Position numbers and translations under genes: made by a program. Below, piece by piece: positions 9,114 through 18,021 of a stretch of 64,000 nt of DNA (position 1 is the first letter of the stretch; each line of letters opens with the position of its first letter). The DNA is from Clostridiales bacterium. GTDB lineage: Bacteria; Bacillota; Clostridia; Lachnospirales; Cellulosilyticaceae. The notes under the pieces are model-generated. The model saw nothing but the letters and a program-made list of their open reading frames with translations, had not been told where the DNA came from and made no database searches. Location of the stretch: the NCBI GenBank assembly GCA_019418225.1, contig DYCF01000003.1:92724-156723 (forward strand). The letters are read 5' to 3'.

Positions 9114-9617
9114 CTACTCTTCACTTTGAGGGTGAAAAATATTCTTCAAACCTTCAAGTCGTGGATCAATTTCTTCTTGCGCACAGTTACAACTGTGTTT
9201 ATTTAGATTCTGCCCACAAATTTTACAGATGCCTTTACAATTTTCATCATGTACCCAATGCATAGGCAAATTAAGATAAATCGTTTCTGCTACAGCATCT
9301 TCTAAATCAATTGTATCAGATATTTGAATAATGTCTTCTTGATCTTCACCTATTGGCTCCGATGAGTACTCTTGGAAGAGCTCTCCTTCAACAAAACAAT
9401 CAAATTCTTCACTACAGCGATCACATAAACGTTTAACGATCACAGAGACTTGTCCTTCTACAATGTAGCGGCCATCAACTTTTTGCAAAGTTCCCTCTAC
9501 GTCTGCGTCACAGACTTGTACTTTGTGCACAGGGCTAATACCTTTAAGTGACACCTGCTGCTTTCCTTTGAAAGTTACTTCGGACTTTTTTCTAAGTTCC
9601 TGGATATTAAGTTTCAT
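9114..9617 (-). CDS. YceD family protein (DUF177), rRNA accumulation factor
   Basis: A 167-residue DUF177 protein. The family is nearly always encoded next to rpmF and has been linked to 23S rRNA accumulation in plants and bacteria. Visible are a central CDRC pair in VKRLCDRCSEEFDC and a second cluster near the C-terminus, CKGICKICGQNLNKHSCNC, which could bind zinc. The acidic middle (EPIGEDQEDIIQISDTIDLE) is typical. First gene of the yceD-rpmF operon, with a perfect consensus promoter 31 bases upstream of the start. Confidence 0.9.
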   Translation of the reverse strand: MKLNIQELRKKSEVTFKGKQQVSLKGISPVHKVQVCDADVEGTLQKVDGRYIVEGQVSVIVKRLCDRCSEEFDCFVEGELFQEYSSEPIGEDQEDIIQISDTIDLEDAVAETIYLNLPMHWVHDENCKGICKICGQNLNKHSCNCAQEEIDPRLEGLKNIFHPQSEE

Positions 9618-9647
9618 TTTTTCACTCCATTAAGTAACACTTCTGTA

Positions 9648-9676
9648 ATTATACATATTTCACATGTATTTGTCAA
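9648..9676 (-). promoter_or_regulatory. Consensus sigma-A promoter for yceD-rpmF
   Basis: TTGACA, 17 bases, TATAAT on the minus strand, a perfect match. The -35 lies five bases after the ackA stop, so the promoter fits exactly within the 63-base gap. Predicted transcription start near 9641. Confidence 0.85.
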
Positions 9677-9680
9677 TCAC

Positions 9681-10874
9681 TTATTTTGTAACTAATCTTA
9701 CAGCGTCTCTTGCAATCATAAGTTCTTCGTTTGTTGGAATTAAAAGCATTTTGATTTTTGAGCTTTCTTTTGTTAAATCTCTTTCAACACCACGGCATTT
9801 ATTTTTCTCTGGATCGATTTCTACGCCTAACCATGTAAGCATGTTAGCAATTTCTTCACGCATGATTGCATTGTTTTCACCAAGGCCACCAGCGAAACAA
9901 ATAGCGTCACATCCGTTCATAATTGCTGCATAAGCACCAATGTATGATACTACTCTGTGTTGGTAAGCATCCATTGTAAATCTACATGCTGAATCTCCTG
10001 CAACTACACCGTCTTCGATTTCACGGAAGTCACTTGATAATCCTGATAATGCATCAACACCTGATTTTTTATTTAAGATTGCGTCGATTTCTTTAGCTGA
10101 TAAACCTTCTTTTTCCATTAAGAATGTTACGATAGCTGGATCGATATCACCTGAACGAGTACCCATGATAAGACCTGCAAGTGGTGTGAATCCCATAGAT
10201 GTTTCTACTGATTTACCACCATCCACAGCACATACACTTGCACCATTTCCTAAGTGACAAACAATGATTTTTGTTTCTTCTACTGGTTTACCAAGCATTT
10301 CAGCAGCTCTTTGAGATACATATTTGTGTGATGTACCGTGGAAACCATATTTACGAACACCATATTTGTTGTAGTATTCTTGTGGAATAGCATACATATA
10401 AGCATGTTTTGGCATTGTTTGGTGGAATGCTGTATCAAACACTGCTACCATTGGTACATTTGGCATAAGCTCACGACAAGCATCAATACCAAGTAAGTTA
10501 GCTGGATTGTGAAGTGGTGCAAGTTCACAACATTCTTCAATAGCTTTTTCTACTTCTGGTGTAATGATTACTGATTCATTGAATTTTTCTCCACCGTGAA
10601 CAACGCGGTGACCTACTGCATTAATTTCTTCTGGTTTAACACAAGCTGTTTCACCTTCTGTAAGCATAGAAAGCATTTTTGTTAAAGCTACTTTATGGTC
10701 TGGGAAATCAACCATAACTTTAACTGAATCTTGTCCTTCTGTTGTGTGTTTGATGAATGATCCATCAATTCCAATTCTCTCACAAATACCTTTTGCGATT
10801 TCAGTTTCTGTCTCCATGTTTAATAATTGATATTTTAATGAAGAACTACCACAGTTTACTACTAATACGTTCAT
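9681..10874 (-). CDS. ackA: Acetate kinase
   Basis: Interconverts acetyl phosphate plus ADP and acetate plus ATP, the energy-yielding last step of acetate fermentation. 397 residues, full length. Visible motifs: N-terminal MNVLVVNCGSSSLKYQLL phosphate-binding loop, VGHRVVHGGEKF, FDTAFHQTMP, YGFHGTSHKYVSQRA (catalytic His), HLGNGASVCAV and FAGGLGENN. It follows pta with a 33-base gap, which is the normal fermentative operon. Confidence 0.98.
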   Translation of the reverse strand: MNVLVVNCGSSSLKYQLLNMETETEIAKGICERIGIDGSFIKHTTEGQDSVKVMVDFPDHKVALTKMLSMLTEGETACVKPEEINAVGHRVVHGGEKFNESVIITPEVEKAIEECCELAPLHNPANLLGIDACRELMPNVPMVAVFDTAFHQTMPKHAYMYAIPQEYYNKYGVRKYGFHGTSHKYVSQRAAEMLGKPVEETKIIVCHLGNGASVCAVDGGKSVETSMGFTPLAGLIMGTRSGDIDPAIVTFLMEKEGLSAKEIDAILNKKSGVDALSGLSSDFREIEDGVVAGDSACRFTMDAYQHRVVSYIGAYAAIMNGCDAICFAGGLGENNAIMREEIANMLTWLGVEIDPEKNKCRGVERDLTKESSKIKMLLIPTNEELMIARDAVRLVTK

Positions 10875-10907
10875 TATATTTTTACACTCCTCTTGATTCT
10901 TTGTCTC

Positions 10908-11903
10908 TTAGTTATTTTGAGCTTGAACAGCTGTAATTGCAACAACACCTACGATGTCTTCTGCACTGCAACCTCTTGATAAATCATTAACTGGTTTTGC
11001 AATACCTTGTGTTACTGGACCGTAAGCTTCTGCTTTAGCAAGTCTTTGAACAAGTTTATAACCAATATTACCAGCATCTAAGTCTGGGAAAATAAGTGTG
11101 TTAGCTTTTCCAGCTACATCACTTGATGGTGCTTTTGCTGAACCTACAGATGGTACGATTGCAGCATCTAATTGTAATTCACCGTCTACTTTAAGTTCTG
11201 GTGCTTCTTCTTTTGCAATACGTGTTGCTTCAACAACTTTATCTACGTCAGCATGTTTTGCACTGCCATATGTAGAATGTGAAAGCATAGCTACGATTGG
11301 TTCTTCTCCTACTAATTGTTCAAAGCTTTTCGCTGAACTTTGAGCAATTGCAGCAAGTTCTTCTGATGTTGGGTTTTGGTTAAGTCCTGCATCAGAGAAT
11401 ACGAAGGTACCATTTGCACCGTATTCGCAGTTTGGTACTACCATTACGAAGAATGCCGAAACAAGTTTTGTCCCAGGTGCAGTTTTTAAGATTTGAAGTG
11501 AAGGTCTAAGTACATCAGCTGTTGCATGAATAGCACCTGCTACCATACCGTCTGCCATACCTTGTTTAACCATCATTACACCTAAGAATAATTCATCTTT
11601 GTGAAGTAATTGACTTGCTTTTTCTGCTGTCATACCTTTTTTCTCACGAAGTTTTACAAGCTCTGCAATGTAAGTATCCATTTCTTCAAATGTAGCGGGA
11701 TTTACAATTTTAGCACCGCTTAAATCTAATCCTTCAGCTTTATCATTAATAGCTGCTTCATCACCGATTAAGATGACATTTGCAATGCCTTCTGCTAAAA
11801 CTTGATGAGCTGCTTTAAGTGTTCTGATATCAGATGTTTCTGGTAAAACGATAGTTTTTTTATCGCTTTTTGCTCTTGCTTTAATATTTTCAATAAAAGA
11901 CAT
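10908..11903 (-). CDS. pta: Phosphate acetyltransferase
   Basis: Converts acetyl-CoA and phosphate to acetyl phosphate, supplying AckA. The 331 residues are the short single-domain form found in Firmicutes. Recognisable are KTIVLPETSDIRTLKAAH, GMVAGAIHATADVLRPSL, SDAGLNQNPTSEELAAIA and LSHSTYGSAKHADVDKV. First gene of pta-ackA, transcribed divergently from tmcAL. Confidence 0.97.
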   Translation of the reverse strand: MSFIENIKARAKSDKKTIVLPETSDIRTLKAAHQVLAEGIANVILIGDEAAINDKAEGLDLSGAKIVNPATFEEMDTYIAELVKLREKKGMTAEKASQLLHKDELFLGVMMVKQGMADGMVAGAIHATADVLRPSLQILKTAPGTKLVSAFFVMVVPNCEYGANGTFVFSDAGLNQNPTSEELAAIAQSSAKSFEQLVGEEPIVAMLSHSTYGSAKHADVDKVVEATRIAKEEAPELKVDGELQLDAAIVPSVGSAKAPSSDVAGKANTLIFPDLDAGNIGYKLVQRLAKAEAYGPVTQGIAKPVNDLSRGCSAEDIVGVVAITAVQAQNN

Positions 11904-11951
11904 TAAAAAGAACCCCTTTCAATTTATACTTTCAATTCGCCCTCATTTACT

Positions 11952-11980
11952 ATTATATTCAATGTATCTCGTGTATACAA
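11952..11980 (-). promoter_or_regulatory. Sigma-A promoter for pta-ackA
   Basis: TTGTAT, 17 bases, TATAAT on the minus strand. The -10 is perfect, the -35 matches 4 of 6. Predicted start near 11945, leader about 40 bases with AAAGGGG as ribosome-binding site. Confidence 0.65.
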
Positions 11981-12082
11981 GTCCGAATTGGAATTTTATG
12001 CGAATTTATTTTTTCCTCCCTTTATTTTTACCCAATTTTAAGCTAAAATAAGCACGTATTATAAAAAGATTGGAGACTTACA

Positions 12083-13315
12083 ATGCATATTGCAGGTATT
12101 GTTGCTGAGTATAATCCATTTCATAATGGACATGCTTATCAAATAAAAACACTAAAAGCCGAAACGAACACAAATTTTGTCATTGCTGTTATGAGCGGAA
12201 ACTTCTCACAACGTGGTCTTCCTACTATTGCAGACAAATTCGTACGTACAAAAATGGCACTTGCTTCTGGCATCGATATGGTCATTGAACTTCCTGTTCC
12301 CTTTGCCTCTGCTAGCGCTGAGCGTTTCTCTGAAGCAGCCGTCTCACTCCTCCATAAATCCGGCATTGTAGATACAATTTGTTTTGGTAGTGAATGTGGT
12401 GATATAGATGCCTTAACAAAGGTGGCTGATACACTTCTAGACCCACCAACATTATTTTCTACAAAACTCAAAGAATATTTACGCAGTGGATTGAGCTTTC
12501 CTAGAGCGAGAGAGATTGCACTTATAGATACTTTAGAAAATACGCCAGATAGCCTCGGTGTCTATAGTCCTATCATTAATAACCCGAATAACATCTTAGG
12601 TATTGAATATATTAAGGCACTGAAGAAATATAATTCACACATTAAACCTTTTACCATAAAAAGGATACAAGCTGGTTATCATGACACTAACGTTACAGGA
12701 GAAATATCTTCTGCTACGGCCATTCGTCATCTTGCAACCAAAGAAGATCTTGCAACAATTAAAACTTGTATGCCAACAACTTCCTTTGAGTATTTAGCAC
12801 CATTTCTTCATTACACATATAGTGAAGAAAAGCTTTACTCCTTTTTAAATTACAAACTTATCATGTCCAGCAAAGAAGATTTATATTCTTTATGGGATAT
12901 TCCTAAAGAACTGATTCACTCTATCTTAAACTACTTTCCTTCTTGTAGTCATTTAAGTGATTTAATTAACAAAGTCACTTCTAAAACTTATACCAGAGCT
13001 ACTGTCCAACGTAGTTTACTTCGCATTCTTCTTCACATTACTGAAAAAGATATGCTAACCCTTATGAATTTGGACTGGTCACCTTATATTCGTGTTCTTG
13101 GCTGCCGTAAAGAAGCTTTGCCACTTTTAAGCACACTGAGTAAAGCTGCCTCTTGTCCTATTATCACTAACGTAGGTAAAAGTTATAATACACTTAATTC
13201 CTCACAAAAATGCCTTTTAGACTATGAATTAAAAGCTACTGCTCTTTATTATAACTTAATTTCTAATAGTGAAAACTATAAGCAAGATTTCACCCAGTCC
13301 TTTATTAAACTTTAA
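12083..13315 (+). CDS. tmcAL: tRNA(Met) cytidine acetate ligase TmcAL (YlbM family)
   Basis: TmcAL activates acetate with ATP and acetylates the wobble cytidine of elongator tRNA-Met. The 410 residues open with the nucleotidyltransferase signature GIVAEYNPFHNGHAYQI and contain VMSGNFSQRG, a second ATP-site motif, and SATAIR (ISSATAIRHL). Full length compared with Bacillus YlbM (about 415). It lies divergent to pta-ackA, the main acetate producers, a suggestive but not proven link. A long hairpin terminator follows. Confidence 0.92.
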   Translation: MHIAGIVAEYNPFHNGHAYQIKTLKAETNTNFVIAVMSGNFSQRGLPTIADKFVRTKMALASGIDMVIELPVPFASASAERFSEAAVSLLHKSGIVDTICFGSECGDIDALTKVADTLLDPPTLFSTKLKEYLRSGLSFPRAREIALIDTLENTPDSLGVYSPIINNPNNILGIEYIKALKKYNSHIKPFTIKRIQAGYHDTNVTGEISSATAIRHLATKEDLATIKTCMPTTSFEYLAPFLHYTYSEEKLYSFLNYKLIMSSKEDLYSLWDIPKELIHSILNYFPSCSHLSDLINKVTSKTYTRATVQRSLLRILLHITEKDMLTLMNLDWSPYIRVLGCRKEALPLLSTLSKAASCPIITNVGKSYNTLNSSQKCLLDYELKATALYYNLISNSENYKQDFTQSFIKL

Positions 13316-13360
13316 GCTATGCACTTTTTAAAATAGCTTATCTCTACTAAGCAAACACAA

Positions 13361-13411
13361 TAAAGCGATTAGCCTTACCTGCTTTTTAGGTAACGCTAAT
13401 CGCTTTATTTT
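13361..13411 (+). terminator. Long hairpin terminator after tmcAL
   Basis: A 20-bp stem with one C-C mismatch (arms 13361-13380 and 13388-13407, loop GCTTTTT) followed by a T-rich stretch. Longer than a usual terminator stem. Confidence 0.7.
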
Positions 13412-13466
13412 ACTTGCTTATTTTAAACAATACCTTCTTTCATCCTAATACTTTATGCCTTTTTGT

Positions 13467-13494
13467 TATTATTTATAAGACAAGTTCATATACT
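13467..13494 (+). promoter_or_regulatory. Candidate sigma-E promoter for ylbJ
   Basis: TATTATT (13467-13473), 13 bases, CATATACT (13487-13494). This fits the Bacillus sigma-E pattern (-35 KMATATT, -10 CATACANT) with one mismatch in each box. The expected start lies just before the ylbJ ribosome-binding site at 13510. Bacillus ylbJ is known to be sigma-E dependent, and sigE is in this window. Confidence 0.4.
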
Positions 13495-13527
13495 ATTTTA
13501 TACTTTATAAGGAGGTTTAATAATGCA

Positions 13528-14643
13528 ATGACACACAAAAAACTTATTTTGATAGGTATTGTACTTATTATCATTACTCTGTTAATTGCCCCTTCACTTT
13601 GCATAAGTGCGGCAGCAGAAGGGCTTTTACTATGGTTTAATAAAGTGCTTCCTTCTTTACTTCCTTTTATTATTCTTATTAACTTACTCGTTGGTTTAAA
13701 TATGCTAGAACCTCTTAGTAAACGCCTCTCCCCTATTACAAGAAGACTCTGGGACTTACCCGGTAGCATAGGCTTTACTTTTCTTATGGGGCTTGTTGCA
13801 GGCTATCCTATGGGCGCAAAAATCATTAAACAATTAGTGGCAGAAAAGTCTATTTCGCTTAGTCAAGGTGAAAAAGCGCTTTGCTTTTGCAATAACTGCG
13901 GCCCACTCTTTATCATTGGCACTGTAGGTACCATGCTACTAGAAAACACTGCTATTGGCTACTTCTTACTATTTATTCATATCTTATCTGCCACACTACT
14001 GAGTTTACTCTTAAGCGGCTATAAAGTCACGGCTTTACCGCCTCAGTCTCATCTAACACGCAGTGCTTCAGACTTTCAATTTGCTCCAGCTTTCACCAAA
14101 GCCGTTGAAAATGGTATGGATACTATCGTATGCGTAGGTGGCTATATTATATTTTTCTCTGTTTTAACAAAGATTCTAACGAGTTCTATGGTCTTTGAAG
14201 CACTGCTTAACCTACCACCTCTTAAACTTCTACCCAATAACATGGCTCAAGGTATCTTAACTGGTATTTTAGAGTTATCGAATGGTGTAGGTGCACTTTC
14301 TAAAAGCTATCTCTCCAATCCTTCTATGTATCCCTTAGCCTTACTCGCTTTTAGCATTAACTTTGGTGGTTTCTGTGTTTATTTCCAAACACTTTATGTA
14401 CTTGGCGATATTCCTTTTTCTACAAAACCTTATTTACTTTGTAAACTTCTCCAAGCAACTTTAAGTTTCTTACTAACTTGTACACTTTATCCTCTGTTCT
14501 CTATGTATACACAAGGAACAAATCTTCAAATTTCATTTACTTGGTTAATCACTACGCTTCTATTTCTTCCTGTAATTTACATCATTATCAAAAACTATAC
14601 AAATAAGAAAACATCCTTACATGAAGTTGTTTATAAAAATTAA
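13528..14643 (+). CDS. ylbJ: Sporulation integral membrane protein YlbJ
   Basis: A polytopic membrane protein of the nucleoside-transporter-like gate fold, needed for cortex formation in sporulating Bacillus. The 371 residues show at least eight hydrophobic segments and the family motifs GLVAGYPMGAKIIKQL and CNNCGPLFIIGTVG. An upstream in-frame codon would add 38 residues, but the SD AGGAGG (13510-13515) supports a start at 13528, which begins MTHKKLILIG. A two-codon reading frame, ATG CAA TGA, starts five bases earlier at better SD spacing and overlaps this ATG (see finding). Confidence 0.9.
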   Translation: MTHKKLILIGIVLIIITLLIAPSLCISAAAEGLLLWFNKVLPSLLPFIILINLLVGLNMLEPLSKRLSPITRRLWDLPGSIGFTFLMGLVAGYPMGAKIIKQLVAEKSISLSQGEKALCFCNNCGPLFIIGTVGTMLLENTAIGYFLLFIHILSATLLSLLLSGYKVTALPPQSHLTRSASDFQFAPAFTKAVENGMDTIVCVGGYIIFFSVLTKILTSSMVFEALLNLPPLKLLPNNMAQGILTGILELSNGVGALSKSYLSNPSMYPLALLAFSINFGGFCVYFQTLYVLGDIPFSTKPYLLCKLLQATLSFLLTCTLYPLFSMYTQGTNLQISFTWLITTLLFLPVIYIIIKNYTNKKTSLHEVVYKN

Positions 14644-14945
14644 TAAACCTATGTTTCATTATTATAGAGAAACCAACTAAAAACTTGAAATATACATGTA
14701 CGTAAATTGTTTTCTCCCAATGATTTCACATGACTAAAAACTATGAATAACTAAAATTTATAAATGTGAAATCTATATTACTACATAAATAAAGCGACTA
14801 ACGTCGTATTAGTAACCCAAATTTTGAGTTTAGAGTAGAAAAGTTAAAAATTAAATTTTTCTACTCTAAACAAATGGCAAAAAAAGATGGCAGCTGAGCT
14901 ACCATCTTTTTTCTATACTATAAATATAATTACTTATAAATCTAA
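14644..14945. other. Intergenic region between convergent ylbJ and codY
   Basis: About 300 bases, AT-rich, with no credible gene. It contains a perfect 15-bp inverted repeat (arms 14828-14842 and 14857-14871, 14-base loop) without a T tract, and the codY terminator at 14879-14912. I see nothing else. Confidence 0.6.
14879..14912 (-). terminator. Terminator after codY (symmetrical)
   Basis: AAAAAAGATGG and CCATCTTTTTT flank an 12-base loop. T tracts are present on both strands, so it can stop codY on the minus strand and late ylbJ transcripts on the plus strand. Confidence 0.75.
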
Positions 14946-15704
14946 TTATTTACGTAATTTATCAAGTTCTTCTAAAAGTGCACCATTAAGAACTTTAATG
15001 TAAGTTCCTTTCATACCTAATGATCTTGATTCAATTACACCAGCACTTTCAAATTTACGAAGTGCATTAACGATTACTGAACGTGTGATACCTACTTTAT
15101 CAGCAATTTTACTTGCAATTAATAAACCTTCGCTACCATCTAATTTTTCAAAGATATGGAAAATAGCTTCAAGTTCTGAATAAGATAATGTTGCAATAGC
15201 AGATTTAACGATTGCAATACGACGTTCTTCTTCATCACTTTCTTCTTTTAATGAGCCTAAAATTTCTACTGCTACGATAGTTGCACCATATTCAGCTAAA
15301 ATAAGGTCTTCTGTTGTAAAGTTACCTGCGCTCTTTTCTTTGTAAAGTAAGAATGTACCTAACCTTTGACCAGCTGCAATGATTGGAATGATACATGTTG
15401 TGTAGTTTGCACTATTTGGTACTTCAGCAAAGATTGTATCTAAAGAAACATTTTCTTTAATATCCATAATTGCTAAAAATTCATCGTTTACTGAGTATTC
15501 GATATAATTATCTTCATTTGCAAAGTTGTGAGGAATTGAGCTATTTACACCTAAAACTTTGCTTTTTGTACTTACAACAACAGCATTAGCTTTTACAACA
15601 TCGCTGATTACTTCACAGATATCAGCAAAGATTACACGGTCTGAGCCAAATCTTTGTAATAATCTATTTACTTTTCGCATTTTGAGTAATAATTCTTGAG
15701 ACAT
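14946..15704 (-). CDS. codY: GTP- and branched-chain amino acid-sensing repressor CodY
   Basis: Global repressor of nutrient-limitation, sporulation and virulence genes in Firmicutes. The 252 residues have an N-terminal GAF domain (about residues 1-155) and a C-terminal winged helix with ASKIADKVGITRSVIVNALRKFESAGVIESRSLGMKGT (split here: ASKIADKVGITRSVIVNALR is the recognition region). Length is close to Bacillus CodY (259). It follows topA but a terminator separates them, and a possible CodY box lies upstream, so it may have its own autoregulated promoter. Confidence 0.96.
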   Translation of the reverse strand: MSQELLLKMRKVNRLLQRFGSDRVIFADICEVISDVVKANAVVVSTKSKVLGVNSSIPHNFANEDNYIEYSVNDEFLAIMDIKENVSLDTIFAEVPNSANYTTCIIPIIAAGQRLGTFLLYKEKSAGNFTTEDLILAEYGATIVAVEILGSLKEESDEEERRIAIVKSAIATLSYSELEAIFHIFEKLDGSEGLLIASKIADKVGITRSVIVNALRKFESAGVIESRSLGMKGTYIKVLNGALLEELDKLRK

Positions 15705-15776
15705 AATATGTCCTCCTTAAATAATTTTGTTAAGTTAGTTTGTACTTTTATAATCTAAAGGTTTTATATACTTTAG

Positions 15777-15791
15777 TATGTTCTAAAAATT
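15777..15791 (-). promoter_or_regulatory. Candidate CodY box upstream of codY
   Basis: Minus-strand AATTTTTAGAACATA matches the 15-base CodY consensus AATTTTCWGAAAATT at 12 positions. It lies 72-86 bases upstream of the codY start. An ATACTTTAGTAT palindrome overlaps its right side at 15768-15779. Confidence 0.35.
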
Positions 15792-15811
15792 TAAAAATAT
15801 ACACTTTATCA

Positions 15812-15846
15812 TTTAAAAAGACAAAGTTGCGATACAACTTTGTCTT
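15812..15846 (-). terminator. Terminator after topA
   Basis: A perfect 12-bp stem (arms 15818-15829 and 15835-15846, loop of 5) followed on the minus strand by TTTTTAAAT. It ends the dprA-topA operon and separates it from codY. Confidence 0.8.
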
Positions 15847-15932
15847 GTACAAACAAATCTTAACATGATTTGACAAAAAACTCAATATATAATTGTAAAC
15901 ATTAATGCCTAAAAATTTTAACAAATTGTAAA

Positions 15933-18008
15933 CTATCGCTTATTTTGTTTGCCGTAGTTACACTTTGAATTGCGACAAACTACTTTTTTATTCTTGCTAC
16001 TGCCTTTTTCAACAAGAGCGTCGCCACATACTGGACACTTTTCTCCTGTAGGTTTGTCCCAAGACATGAATTCACAACTATCTCCGTTGTGTTCACATCC
16101 ATAATATGTTCTTCCTTTTTTTGTCTTTTTAAGAAGGACTTTGCCTCCACACTGCGGACAATTAACACCAATTTCTTCATACCAAGCCTTTGTACCATTG
16201 CATTCTGGGAAATTAGGGCATCCTAAGAATTTACCATATTTACCATAACGTACAATCATATGCGCCCCACATTTCTCACAGGGGATATCTGTCGTTTCTG
16301 TAAGGTCAATATTTTCAATCTCGTTTTCTGCCACTTCAAGACAATGTTTAAAATTAGGGTAGAAAGATTTAATAATCTCTTTCCATTCCACATTACCTGC
16401 TGCAATCTCATCTAAGATTCTTTCCATATTAGCTGTAAATTCTACATCTACAATTTCATCAAAGTACTGTAACATAATTTGATTTACAACTTCTCCAAGT
16501 TCAGTAATGTAAAGATTCTTATTTTCTTTAACAATATATCCTCTTGCAAGAAGTGTTGTAAGTGTCGGTGCATAGGTACTTGGTCTACCCACGCCATTTT
16601 CTTCTAATGCTTTAACTAAAGTTGCTTCTGAGAAATGTGCTGGTGCTTGTGTAAAATGTTGACTTGGAATAATACTCGCCATCTCAAGCATTTCACCTTT
16701 TGCCACATCAAATGCTGTTGCCTTTTTAGCTTTTTCTTCACCTAAATTATATACCTTTGTAAAGCCATCAAAAAGCTGATTTGAATAGGATGCTCTAAAT
16801 TGATATGCCCCATTTTTAATTTTCATACTATATGTTTCATATTGTGCTGGTGCCATTTGACTTGCTACAAATCTATTCCAAATCATATTATAAAGTTTAT
16901 ATTGATCTCTTGATAAGTATTCTTTAATCTCTTGTGGTTCATACTCCATATAAGTCGGTCTAATTGCCTCATGGGCATCTTGGATATTGGCTTTTTTAGC
17001 TTTACCTTGTACTGCTTTTACTTCACCTAAATATTTTTCACCATATTTAGTTTTAATATATTCAGTTGCTTCTTCTTTAGCTTTATCTGCAATACGTACA
17101 GAGTCTGTACGTATATAAGTTACAATCCCCACTTCTTTCTTGCCAACTTTTATACCTTCATAAAGTTGTTGTGCAATATTCATTGTTTTTTGTGTGGAAA
17201 AGCCAAGATGTTTTGCAGCTTCTTGTTGTAGTGTACTTGTAGTAAATGGAAGTACTGTATTTTTAACACGTGTTCCCTTTTTAGTTTCCACTACTTCAAA
17301 CTGTCCTGTTTCACACTCTTTGATAATTCTCCTTGCCTCTTCTTCATTTCTAATCTCTACTTTAACATCATCTTTGCTATCAAGACGTGCTTCAAAAGCT
17401 TTACTCTTACCGTGTCGTAAATTCACTTCGATAGTCCAGTATTCTTCTTCTACGAACTCTTTAATCTGCTTATCACGATCACTTATTAAGCGTAATGTTA
17501 CAGATTGTACACGTCCAGCACTTAATCCTTTACGAATTTTCTTCCAAAGAATCGGACTTATCTTGTATCCCACAAGACGATCAAGTACACGTCTTGCTTG
17601 TTGAGCATCTACTAAATCCATATTAATATCTCTTGGATGTTTAATCGCTTCTTTTACAGCTTGTTCCGTAATTTCATTAAATGTAATACGACATACTTTT
17701 TTATCTTGTAATTTAAGTGAGTGATATAAATGCCACGAAATAGCTTCCCCTTCTCTATCGGGGTCAGTTGCAAGATAAACACATTTAGCGTTTTTTACAT
17801 CTTTGCGCATTTTTTGTAGTAACTCACCCTTACCGCGAATCGTAATATATTTAGGTTCATAATTATTCTCTGTATCGATACCTAATTGACTTTTAGGTAA
17901 ATCCCTTACATGTCCAATAGATGCTTCCACCTTATAATTTTTGCCTAAAAATCGACTTATTGTATTAACTTTAGCTGCTGATTCCACGATCACTAAATTA
18001 TCAGCCAT
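15933..18008 (-). CDS. topA: DNA topoisomerase I
   Basis: Type IA topoisomerase relaxing negative supercoils. MADNLVIVESAAKVNTI opens the Toprim domain with DPDREGEAISWH further on. SAGRVQSVTLRLISDRDK and the catalytic tyrosine in VTYIRTDSVRIA follow. Three C-terminal zinc ribbons are visible: CEKC...CPNFPEC, CPQC...CEHNGDSC and CPVC...CRNSKC. The start at 18008 has AGGAGG five bases upstream. A further in-frame ATG at 18035 would overlap the dprA stop and lacks a ribosome-binding site. 691 residues, as in Bacillus. Second gene of dprA-topA. Confidence 0.97.
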   Translation of the reverse strand: MADNLVIVESAAKVNTISRFLGKNYKVEASIGHVRDLPKSQLGIDTENNYEPKYITIRGKGELLQKMRKDVKNAKCVYLATDPDREGEAISWHLYHSLKLQDKKVCRITFNEITEQAVKEAIKHPRDINMDLVDAQQARRVLDRLVGYKISPILWKKIRKGLSAGRVQSVTLRLISDRDKQIKEFVEEEYWTIEVNLRHGKSKAFEARLDSKDDVKVEIRNEEEARRIIKECETGQFEVVETKKGTRVKNTVLPFTTSTLQQEAAKHLGFSTQKTMNIAQQLYEGIKVGKKEVGIVTYIRTDSVRIADKAKEEATEYIKTKYGEKYLGEVKAVQGKAKKANIQDAHEAIRPTYMEYEPQEIKEYLSRDQYKLYNMIWNRFVASQMAPAQYETYSMKIKNGAYQFRASYSNQLFDGFTKVYNLGEEKAKKATAFDVAKGEMLEMASIIPSQHFTQAPAHFSEATLVKALEENGVGRPSTYAPTLTTLLARGYIVKENKNLYITELGEVVNQIMLQYFDEIVDVEFTANMERILDEIAAGNVEWKEIIKSFYPNFKHCLEVAENEIENIDLTETTDIPCEKCGAHMIVRYGKYGKFLGCPNFPECNGTKAWYEEIGVNCPQCGGKVLLKKTKKGRTYYGCEHNGDSCEFMSWDKPTGEKCPVCGDALVEKGSSKNKKVVCRNSKCNYGKQNKR

Positions 18009-18021
18009 ATTTACCTCCTCA

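Noticed and set aside
14828..14871. Perfect 15-bp inverted repeat considered as a terminator for ylbJ
   Set aside because: No T tract on either side and 185 bases after the stop; kept only as a repeat in the region description.
15980..16198. 72-codon frame overlapping the zinc ribbons of topA
   Set aside because: Other frame of the same strand within a conserved domain; no start signal.
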